NCBI GenBank assembly: GCA_963741985.1
Contig: CAVUKD010000002.1
Location: 682,001 to 746,000 of the forward strand
Length of the DNA: 64,000 bases
DNA from: Cryomorpha sp963741985
GTDB taxonomy: Bacteria; Bacteroidota; Bacteroidia; Flavobacteriales_D; Cryomorphaceae
Direction: 5' to 3'
The notes beneath the pieces are model-generated. The model ran no database searches. It saw only the letters and a program-made list of their open reading frames with translations, and was not told the DNA's origin. Of the stretch, positions 57,391-64,000 are shown in pieces; within the stretch, counting starts at the first letter, position 1; every line of letters begins with the position of its first letter. Made by a program: the position numbers and the translations under genes.

Positions 57391-58197
57391 TTAACCATTT
57401 ACACAAAGCACCTGTATACCGTCTTCATTTAACAGCATGGCCTCTTTATCCAATTTTCCGAAAAGGATATTTTGCTTGGTTACTTCAGCCGGAATCACCA
57501 CCATCTCTACTTTAGCATCACGCATATAGGCCAATGTTTGAGAAGCATACCCAACAGCATATGGAGTGGCTTCTACTTCTTCGTAACGCCAACTTACTTT
57601 CCGGGTGTCTAGTATTTTTCGGGCCTCATCCATATTTCGCATGGCTTCAGGGACCAAACTACCTCCTTTCGGCACAATGGCATAAAGAATAATCTCACCG
57701 TCATCGGCCATAAGATCGCATGCTTTTTGCACGCCGGCAAGGTAATTCGTTTGTACGCCTGCAGGAATTAGCACTTTACAAAACCCATTCTCAATAGGAC
57801 TACAGGCCCGACCGATAACCAATGTTGGAACTGAAACTGTGCGGACGAGCTTGTGAATGGCCGACCCAAAATTGCTCAGATCAATCCCTGCACTTCCATG
57901 CGTACCGGCTAAAGTAAGATCGGGTTGGAGACGCTTAACAGAAGCAGCGGCTTCTTCAAAAAGATCTCCTTGACAGATACATAATTCGCATGCTACTCCT
58001 TTCGCTTTAGCTTGCGTCAAAAATGGTTCCAGTTGAATTCTAATCTTTTCCTCTGTATCTAGGCTATTGTTTTTACGGATATGGCAAATTGTTAATCGAA
58101 TTTCTCTGCCGGCAGCTATTGCCAAGGCCTGATCTACAGCTTGTGTCGCCGTTTTAGTCATATCAACTAATACAAGTATATGGTTCATTATATGCAT
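57391..58197 (-). CDS. Universal stress protein with two Usp domains
   Basis: 268 residues in two tandem Usp folds. The first (1 to ~140) starts MNHILVLVDMTKTATQAVDQALAIA and carries the nucleotide-binding pattern GTHGSAGIDLSNFGSAIHKLV, the G-x2-G-x9-G-S motif. The second (~145-268) keeps the overall strands but not the full motif, as is common in double-domain Usp proteins. The nearest transporter gene has a Usp-like tail, so they may act together. Convergent to the APC permease. Confidence 0.88.
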   Translation of the reverse strand: MHIMNHILVLVDMTKTATQAVDQALAIAAGREIRLTICHIRKNNSLDTEEKIRIQLEPFLTQAKAKGVACELCICQGDLFEEAAASVKRLQPDLTLAGTHGSAGIDLSNFGSAIHKLVRTVSVPTLVIGRACSPIENGFCKVLIPAGVQTNYLAGVQKACDLMADDGEIILYAIVPKGGSLVPEAMRNMDEARKILDTRKVSWRYEEVEATPYAVGYASQTLAYMRDAKVEMVVIPAEVTKQNILFGKLDKEAMLLNEDGIQVLCVNG

Positions 58198-58388
58198 TTC
58201 AGTTAAGGATTGAGCAATTTCCTCGCAATATGTGGTGAATTGCGTTGCTCAAAATACGGATTTTTACTGAAATACAAATTTACCTGAGTGCGATTAAATT
58301 TGATTCTAACAATTTAAAGAGAAGAACCTTTTTCTAAGAACAAACAGTCTCCAAAATAGCTTACCTTTAAACATATGTAATCCCAGTA

Positions 58389-58396
58389 TAATTTTG
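58389..58396 (+). promoter_or_regulatory. -7 element for the T9SS esterase
   Basis: TAATTTTG matches TAnnTTTG, 33 bases before the ATG at 58430. A weak CTTT lies near the -33 position. Confidence 0.45.
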
Positions 58397-58429
58397 AAAC
58401 TTCGTGGGTGAACGTCTATTCACATTGTT

Positions 58430-59875
58430 ATGAAAAAACTTCTCTTTCTCCTTGTTGGAGCGATTTTCGGAATAAATTTTAGTGCTTCTCCTCAGCAATG
58501 GATAACGCAGAAATACGAATTTGAGGTAACTGAAGATGTACCATATGGCACTGCCATAGATTTCAATGGGAATACCGATAGCCTGAAGATGGACATTTAC
58601 AGTCCTATATGCGATGACCCGACGCATACATCTCGCCGGCCATTGCTAATTTGTATTTACGGTGGTGGATTTGTTGCCGGCAATCGCAGGGATCCGAGTA
58701 TTGTTGATAACTGTACGACTTTCGCCGAAAGGGGATACATTACCGCAGCCATCGACTATCGATTAGGATATGCTTTTGATGAGTTGCCTTGGGATTGTTC
58801 GATTGATAATTATTCCTGCCTCTTTGCTACAGATACTGCCGAGTGGGCACGTGCCTATTATCGTGGCGTACAGGATGGTAAAGGAGCAATACGTTACCTG
58901 ATAAACCGCAATGAGGAATGGCGTATCGACACCAACAATGTGTTTGTTATGGGCGAGAGTGCCGGTGCTTTTGTAGCACTTGGTGTCGGATTGCTTGACA
59001 CAATTTCCGAAAGGCCAGCAGCCACTTATGCAATGTCCGATGCCCCCGCACCTAACCCCATTATGTACGATTGCCTGCCCCAAATATATTCCGGGGAATC
59101 CATTGCCCGTCCTGATTTAGGATCGGTGGGGGGTAATATCGAACCCACATCGGTCATTTACACCGTAAAAGGAATAGGAAATATGTATGGCGGCATGTTC
59201 AGCGATTTGCTCGAAAATAACACCGTTTCCCTGAAACCGGTTATCTATTCATTTCACCAACCCTGTGATCTCGTGGTTCCCATTGATAGCGATGACGTTT
59301 ATTGGGGAATAACATGGTGCATGACCCATGGCTATGGCTGTTATGGAATTGCAAATACGCCGAAAGTATACGGCAGCCGTACCATTCGCGATTGGAATGA
59401 TAGCAACAATTACGGGTATTTGATTCAGAGTGAATTTACATCGGTCAATTTCCCTTACAACTATTGGTTCGGTCAGTCTAGTTGTGTTGATCAAGTAGTT
59501 AATGGTTCTTCTCAGTGTCACGGTTATGATAATAAAGCACTACGAATGAACAATATGGCAGAACTTTTCGCCTCCGTAATTACCACATCTCCCGTTTGCG
59601 ATACCGCAATGGTGCTTTCAGCTGAAAATTTAGATTTTGTACACTTCAATCTTTATCCCAATCCAACTTCCGGCAAAATGATTTTAGAAGGAAAGTATAG
59701 TGGTGTGATTTATTTCGCCTTATTCAATATTACAGGGAAGGCGCTTTCGCGAAAAAGGGTGAACTTTTCAGAGCGTGAAGAGATAGCTCTGGGTGATTTA
59801 CCATCGGGAATGTATTTGCTGCAGCTTAGTAATGACAAGGGCTTCATGAAGTCGGTGAAGGTTCTTAAGGAGTGA
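58430..59875 (+). CDS. Secreted alpha/beta-hydrolase (esterase) with T9SS sorting domain
   Basis: 481 residues. Signal peptide MKKLLFLLVGAIFGINFSAS; oxyanion-hole motif CIYGGGFVAGNR near 75-85; nucleophile elbow VMGESAGAF with Ser177; a later HQPCDLVVP may hold acid/His residues, with His in SQCHGYDNKA. It resembles carboxylesterase-B/BD-FAE type esterases that remove acyl groups from carbohydrates. Many Cys (CDDPTH, WDCSIDNYSC, SSCVDQVV) suggest disulphides. A type A sorting domain ends it (FNLYPNPTSGKMILEG...LPSGMYLLQLS...SVKVLKE), so the enzyme is probably on the cell surface. Confidence 0.85.
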   Translation: MKKLLFLLVGAIFGINFSASPQQWITQKYEFEVTEDVPYGTAIDFNGNTDSLKMDIYSPICDDPTHTSRRPLLICIYGGGFVAGNRRDPSIVDNCTTFAERGYITAAIDYRLGYAFDELPWDCSIDNYSCLFATDTAEWARAYYRGVQDGKGAIRYLINRNEEWRIDTNNVFVMGESAGAFVALGVGLLDTISERPAATYAMSDAPAPNPIMYDCLPQIYSGESIARPDLGSVGGNIEPTSVIYTVKGIGNMYGGMFSDLLENNTVSLKPVIYSFHQPCDLVVPIDSDDVYWGITWCMTHGYGCYGIANTPKVYGSRTIRDWNDSNNYGYLIQSEFTSVNFPYNYWFGQSSCVDQVVNGSSQCHGYDNKALRMNNMAELFASVITTSPVCDTAMVLSAENLDFVHFNLYPNPTSGKMILEGKYSGVIYFALFNITGKALSRKRVNFSEREEIALGDLPSGMYLLQLSNDKGFMKSVKVLKE

Positions 59876-59923
59876 GTAGTATTACAACCACGGCTGTGCC
59901 TTTAATGGAATCAAGAGTCCAAC

Positions 59924-60802
59924 TTACCACCCCACTTTCATTCCTGAAAGGAAACCAAAAGAAGGAGAAATATACGAATCCAACTCCGGAATCGTATAAA
60001 CAGCCAGTGCGGGTCGAAACTCACACACCAGATGTATGGCTTCCCAAAAACCTTGTTTTCCCAGCTGCCAGTCGAGACCTAATGGCAAATAGACATTTCC
60101 GGAAAAACTAGATTGGCTAAGGAAACGCTCGGACTTTGAAGCTTTATCATAATAATCGTACCCGCCCCCCGCGCCATACGCGTTGTCATATTCACGAATG
60201 GAAGTAGCCGCATTAAACGAGAGTCCAGCAGCCAGTCCTACTCCTCCATATACCTGAAAACGAGCGTTAAAATCTGTGCTCCATAAAAAGGAAACATCAA
60301 GTTGTAAGAAAGAAGCACTGTGAATCATTGATACCGAATTAGAAAATACGCTATCCAGATAAGTTGCTTCTCCGGTTTGAGTGGATATAAGCGTATCATA
60401 AGGCACTCTTGTGCTTTTATAGCGTCCTGCATGAAGCAATTCACCCTCAGAATAATCTATACCCACCCGCATCAAAAAGTGGTTGGAAGCGTTTCCGTCA
60501 GGCCGATTGAATCGAATACCGATAGCAGGTGCAAAATGGAAGAGACTCGATGAATTCCAGTCTTCGGTATCGTCATATCCGACAAAATCCTGATTTTGGA
60601 TTTTCGATTCGGGTGCGAGCGTTCGAAAATCAGTGAGGGTATTTGCGGGTATAGTAACCGAAATAGCCCCGGGAAGAACGTAAGCGGAGACTATTTTCAG
60701 ACGGGGTGATTGGCCTTCCGAATCCTGACAAGATGCTTTTGGAGCGGACAGCACAAAAGCCAGACAGGCAATAAAACTGATAAAATTTATTGTTGGATGC
60801 AT
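59924..60802 (-). CDS. Predicted outer-membrane beta-barrel protein
   Basis: A 292-residue protein with a signal peptide (INFISFIACLAFVLSAPKASC) whose Cys could mark a lipoprotein, though the following sequence (QDSEGQSP) also fits ordinary cleavage. Repeated amphipathic strands (FAPAIGIRFNRPDG, HFLMRVGIDYSEGELL, ASFLQLDVSFLW, RFQVYGGVGLAAGLSF, LPLGLDWQLG) indicate a porin-like or PorT-like barrel. Not recognised to family. Convergent with the esterase, 48 bases apart. Confidence 0.65.
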   Translation of the reverse strand: MHPTINFISFIACLAFVLSAPKASCQDSEGQSPRLKIVSAYVLPGAISVTIPANTLTDFRTLAPESKIQNQDFVGYDDTEDWNSSSLFHFAPAIGIRFNRPDGNASNHFLMRVGIDYSEGELLHAGRYKSTRVPYDTLISTQTGEATYLDSVFSNSVSMIHSASFLQLDVSFLWSTDFNARFQVYGGVGLAAGLSFNAATSIREYDNAYGAGGGYDYYDKASKSERFLSQSSFSGNVYLPLGLDWQLGKQGFWEAIHLVCEFRPALAVYTIPELDSYISPSFGFLSGMKVGW

Positions 60803-60917
60803 AACTCCGTTGATTTAAAAGTAAGGGTGCCGTGAAAAACGCCGTAAAGATGCAAAAATTGAGTGTTGGGGAATAATAGAGCTGTTGAATGAATAATTTC
60901 GCAACAAAAAAATGGAA

Positions 60918-60942
60918 AAATCCACAATTAAATTGTGGATTT
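60918..60942 (-). terminator. Terminator of the prfB-arsC-fumC operon
   Basis: AAATCCACAATT and AATTGTGGATTT pair as a perfect stem; on the minus strand it is followed by TTTTCC and more T residues. It is about 85 bases after the fumC stop. The surrounding gap (60803-61025) has no gene. Confidence 0.8.
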
Positions 60943-61025
60943 GTCCAAAATAATTTCTCACTAATTAAAATCGACCTTCCCTAATCCCGCCGAAAAATCA
61001 CGTATAAACTTACCTAATAGAATTA

Positions 61026-62441
61026 TTACCCATTCGGCAATGCCGTGTCGTCCAGCCCGGTCATTTTAATCGGATCGACCCACTCGTCAAATTGCTCGGC
61101 AGTTAGATAGCCGAGATTCACCGCTTCTTCCTTAAGGGTTGTTCCGTTTTTATGAGCAGTCTTGGCAATTGTAGCCGCTTTGTCGTATCCTATATGCGTA
61201 TTGAGGGCGGTAACCAGCATGAGTGAATTATCGAGATGATTTTTGATAACCTTCTCATTGGGTGTGATTCCCTGCGCACAGTTTACGTCGAACGAGCGAC
61301 AAACATCGCCAATCAATGTAGCCGACTGCAATACATTGGCCGCCATCACGGGTTTAAAAACGTTCAGCTCGTATTGGCCTTGCATTCCGCCCACGGTCAC
61401 AGCCGTATCATTACCCATTACTTGTGCAGCAACCATTGTCATCGCTTCGCACTGGGTAGGGTTCACTTTGCCGGGCATGATTGATGATCCCGGTTCATTG
61501 GCAGGAATAATGATTTCACCAATTCCGCTGCGCGGACCTGAAGCGAGCATACGAATATCATTGGCAATTTTATTGAGTGAAATAGCGATCATCTTCAATG
61601 CTCCGTGGGTTTCCACCAGGGCATCATGCGCGGCAAGTGCTTCAAATTTGTTTTCGGCTGTACGGAAAGGCAAACCTGTGAGTTCGGCTATTTTTTCAGC
61701 CACTTTTACCGCATATCCCTCGGGGGTATTAAGCCCGGTACCAACGGCAGTTCCGCCAAGAGCGAGTTCCGCAAGGTGATCGAGTGAATTGTTCAGTGCA
61801 CGCAGCCCATGGTCAAGTTGCGAAACATATCCCGAAAACTCCTGTCCGAGTGTAAGCGGCGTGGCATCCATGAGATGCGTACGACCGATTTTCACGACAT
61901 GGAGGTAGTCATTCGATTTTTTCTGAAGTGTATTTTTCAATTGGGTGATTCCGGGAATTGTATTTTCAATTATCTTTCGATAAATGGCAATATGCATCCC
62001 GGTAGGGAACGTATCGTTGCTCGATTGCGACTTGTTTACGTCGTCATTCGGGTGTATGAATTTCTTCTCGTCGTTGAGTTTGCCGCCATTCTTCACATGC
62101 GCGCGATTGGCGATGACCTCATTCACATTCATATTGCTCTGCGTTCCCGAGCCCGTTTGCCATATTACAAGTGGAAACTGATCATCGAGTTTTCCTTCAA
62201 GGATTTCATCACATACATCGCTGATCGCATCCCGCTTTTTCTCATCGAGTACTCCCAGTTCGCAATTTGTAATAGCCGCAGCTTTTTTCAAATAAGCGAA
62301 CCCATGGATAATTTCAATAGGCATGCTCGCTGGAGAGCCAATTAAAAAATTTTCTTTTGAACGCTCAGTTTGCGCTCCCCAATATTTTTCTGCGGGCACT
62401 TTGATCTCGCCCATCGAGTCTTTTTCTATTCGGTATTCCAT
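61026..62441 (-). CDS. fumC: Fumarate hydratase, class II
   Basis: A 471-residue iron-independent fumarase of the TCA cycle. Signature GSSIMPGKVNPTQCEA, active-site TGSGTQSNMNVNEVIANRA (part), SSNDTFPTGMHIA, and KIGRTHLMDATPLTLGQE. Length normal. Last gene of the operon, 1 base after the ArsC-like gene. Confidence 0.97.
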   Translation of the reverse strand: MEYRIEKDSMGEIKVPAEKYWGAQTERSKENFLIGSPASMPIEIIHGFAYLKKAAAITNCELGVLDEKKRDAISDVCDEILEGKLDDQFPLVIWQTGSGTQSNMNVNEVIANRAHVKNGGKLNDEKKFIHPNDDVNKSQSSNDTFPTGMHIAIYRKIIENTIPGITQLKNTLQKKSNDYLHVVKIGRTHLMDATPLTLGQEFSGYVSQLDHGLRALNNSLDHLAELALGGTAVGTGLNTPEGYAVKVAEKIAELTGLPFRTAENKFEALAAHDALVETHGALKMIAISLNKIANDIRMLASGPRSGIGEIIIPANEPGSSIMPGKVNPTQCEAMTMVAAQVMGNDTAVTVGGMQGQYELNVFKPVMAANVLQSATLIGDVCRSFDVNCAQGITPNEKVIKNHLDNSLMLVTALNTHIGYDKAATIAKTAHKNGTTLKEEAVNLGYLTAEQFDEWVDPIKMTGLDDTALPNG

Positions 62442-62442
62442 T

Positions 62443-62796
62443 TTATTTCAATAAAGATTTTACATTTTCCGGTGGACGGCCTATTACGCCGGTATTTCCT
62501 TTTATAACAATGGGCCGTTCAATGAGTTTCGGATTTTCCGAAAGGATGCGAATCCATTCCTTATCGGTAAAATTTTTGTCCTTATAACGTGTTTTAAAAT
62601 CTTGTTCACCTTTTCGGACAATAGCCTGGGGATTCAGATGGAGTTGCGCCAGAATTTTTTCAAGCTCACCCGTCGTTGGTGGATTTTTGAGATATTCCAC
62701 TATTTCGGGCTCTATTCCTGCCTCACGTATTATGTTCAACGTTTGCCGGCTTTTCATGCACCGTGGATTGTGGTAAATCGTCATTTTCTCATCCAT
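62443..62796 (-). CDS. ArsC/Spx-family thioredoxin-fold reductase
   Basis: 117 residues. Starts ...MTIYHNPRCMKSRQTL with the single catalytic Cys, then VRKGEQDFK, RPIVIKGN and IGRPPENV, which supply the three Arg residues of glutaredoxin-linked arsenate reductases (ArsC/YfgD type). In many genomes such housekeeping-operon copies have unclear physiological substrate; no arsenic resistance genes are here. Between prfB (14 bases) and fumC (1 base). Confidence 0.85.
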   Translation of the reverse strand: MDEKMTIYHNPRCMKSRQTLNIIREAGIEPEIVEYLKNPPTTGELEKILAQLHLNPQAIVRKGEQDFKTRYKDKNFTDKEWIRILSENPKLIERPIVIKGNTGVIGRPPENVKSLLK

Positions 62797-62810
62797 TACA
62801 AAGTGTTTTT

Positions 62811-63900
62811 TTACGCTTTGCCATATTCCATCAGATAGGCTTTCAGAAATTCGTCTATTTCTCCGTTAAGTACATCATCTACAGCACTGGTCTCGTGACC
62901 AGTGCGCACATCTTTCACCAATTGATACGGCTGCAATACATAATTGCGAATTTGCGATCCCCACTCAATTTTTTTCTTGCCGGCTTCGATCTCACTTCGT
63001 GCTTCCAGTCTTTTTTGCATCTCCATTTCGTACAATTGCGACTTGAGGAGTTGCATCGCTTTTTCCTTATTATTGAGCTGCGATCGGGTTTCGGTATTGT
63101 CGATCACAATTCCCGTAGGTTTGTGGTGAAGGCGCACTCCGGTTTCCACCTTGTTGACATTTTGCCCACCGGCACCTCCCGAGCGGAACGTGTCCCAGGT
63201 TATATCAGCCGGATTGACATCAATCTCAATGGTATCATCTACTAAAGGATACACATACACCGAAACAAAAGAAGTATGACGCTTTGCGTTCGAGTCAAAA
63301 GGGCTGATACGCACCAATCTATGCACACCGTTTTCGCCTTTGAGATATCCAAAGGCAAAGTCGCCTTCAAACTCCAACGTAACGGTTTTCACACCCGCCA
63401 CATCGCCTTCCTGCATGGCGAGTTCTTTTATTTTCATGCCATTTTTCTGTCCCCACATGAGGTACATCCGCATAAGCATGGATGCCCAGTCGCAACTCTC
63501 GGTACCACCGGCTCCGGCAGTGATTTGCATTACCGCATCCATTCCGTCTTCTTCGCCCGAGAGCATATTTTTGAACTCGAGGTCTTCGAGTGCTTGCTCA
63601 GCTATGGCGTGTTGCTCCTCAACATCTCCAGCATCCGCCTCGCCTTCTTTGTAAAAGTCGAAGAGCACTTTCAGGTCTTCAATTGCCGTTTGAACGCCTG
63701 CGAACGCATCCGTCCAAATCTTTTTGCTATTGATTTGCTTCACCACTTTCTCCGCTTCTTTAGGGTTGTCCCAAAAAGTAGGATCGAGCGTATGCTTCTC
63801 TTCTTCAGCTATTTCTATTTCTTTGCCGGGTATGTCAAAGATACCCCCTTAGCGCTTCCAGGCGCCCGACAAAGTCTTTAATGTCGTCTGTTTGAATCAT
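62811..63900 (-). CDS. prfB: Peptide chain release factor 2, with programmed +1 frameshift
   Basis: RF2 ends translation at UGA and UAA. Starting at the ATG 63900, frame 0 gives MIQTDDIKDFVGRLEALRGY-L and then TGA as codon 22. A +1 shift there continues into DIPGKEIEIAEEEKHTLDPT and joins the main frame to 362 residues. The main part carries the SPF specificity tripeptide (VRISPFDSNAKRH) and the catalytic GGQ (RSGGAGGQNVNKVETGV). Low RF2 favours frameshifting, so the protein regulates itself. First gene of an operon with an ArsC-like gene and fumC. Confidence 0.96.
63835..63850 (-). promoter_or_regulatory. prfB: RF2 programmed frameshift site
   Basis: Minus-strand AGGGGGTATCTTTGAC. The internal Shine-Dalgarno-like AGGGGG, slippery CTT, stop TGA and following C are the same as in the well-known bacterial site. 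TGA is at 63835-63837. Confidence 0.95.
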
Positions 63901-63904
63901 GGCG

Positions 63905-63912
63905 CAAAAGTA
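63905..63912 (-). promoter_or_regulatory. -7 element for prfB
   Basis: Minus-strand TACTTTTG matches TAnnTTTG and is only 4 bases before the ATG at 63900, so the mRNA would begin at or very near the start codon (leaderless) if this box is used. Confidence 0.4.
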
Positions 63913-64000
63913 CGAAGTTTTATGGGTTGCAGAAGAGGAGAAATTGGAAATGTTAAATCGATTTGAGATTTTGTGTTTTTTGGGCATGCCCCGGCAGTTT

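Noticed and set aside
1..64000. CRISPR arrays, tRNA and rRNA genes, prophage
   Set aside because: Looked for regular short repeats, cloverleaf-like ends and phage structural genes; only the S74 domain is phage-like and it sits in a T9SS cargo protein.

Overview
The window comes from a Bacteroidota chromosome, most likely a member of Flavobacteriales. The evidence is gliding and type IX secretion (T9SS) genes (gldD, gldJ, porU, porV, a PorP/SprF protein), several secreted proteins ending in T9SS sorting domains, TAnnTTTG promoter elements with little use of Shine-Dalgarno sites, and the local neighbourhood pdhA/pdhC, cdd, porV, porU and gldJ. I saw no rRNA, tRNA, CRISPR array, phage or intact insertion sequence.

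Layout. (1) 0.1-12.2 kb: three abutting genes encode a giant coiled-coil surface protein of about 2,800 residues, a protein of fibronectin-III-like repeats and an outer-membrane barrel; gldD follows. (2) 13.1-18.9 kb: an EamA transporter, rplU (L21 with a helix-hairpin-helix tail), rpmA, serS, a lipoprotein and a TPR protein. (3) 18.9-20.8 kb, minus strand: an overlapping alkylglycerol monooxygenase-like and YhhN/lysoplasmalogenase-like pair, possibly for ether-lipid breakdown. (4) 20.9-28.8 kb: an AT-richer array of three two-gene cassettes of secreted proteins plus a vestige of a fourth. Cassette 2 is flanked by two copies of a ~355-bp repeat. (5) 28.8-38 kb, minus strand: recG, pdhC, pdhA, a lipoprotein, cdd, ispF and porV. 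(6) 38-45 kb: porU (minus) diverges from porP/sprF-like and gldJ (plus). (7) 45-56.7 kb: murF, acyl-CoA dehydrogenase, anmK, a glutamate-type dehydrogenase, nhaD, exbB-exbD-tonB-folC and an APC permease. (8) 57-64 kb: a universal stress protein, a T9SS-exported esterase, an outer-membrane protein, and the prfB-arsC-like-fumC operon. prfB carries the classical programmed +1 frameshift.

How the genes fit together. The main theme is the outer envelope. PorU and PorV (export and sorting-domain removal), GldJ, GldD and the PorP/SprF protein belong to the T9SS/gliding machinery. At least five proteins here look like its cargo: the first gene of each cassette, the 807-residue S74 protein and the esterase. 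ExbB-ExbD-TonB would energise outer-membrane receptors.

Caution. Seven single-base frameshifts fall in four otherwise intact genes (giant gene, FN3 gene, EamA gene, recG). In each gene the corrected length is a whole number of codons and the restored reading frame makes sense. I treat them as probable consensus errors. Only the prfB frameshift is clearly biological.

Best candidates for something undescribed: the giant protein/FN3/barrel operon, and the tandem T9SS cassette array with its repeat element.
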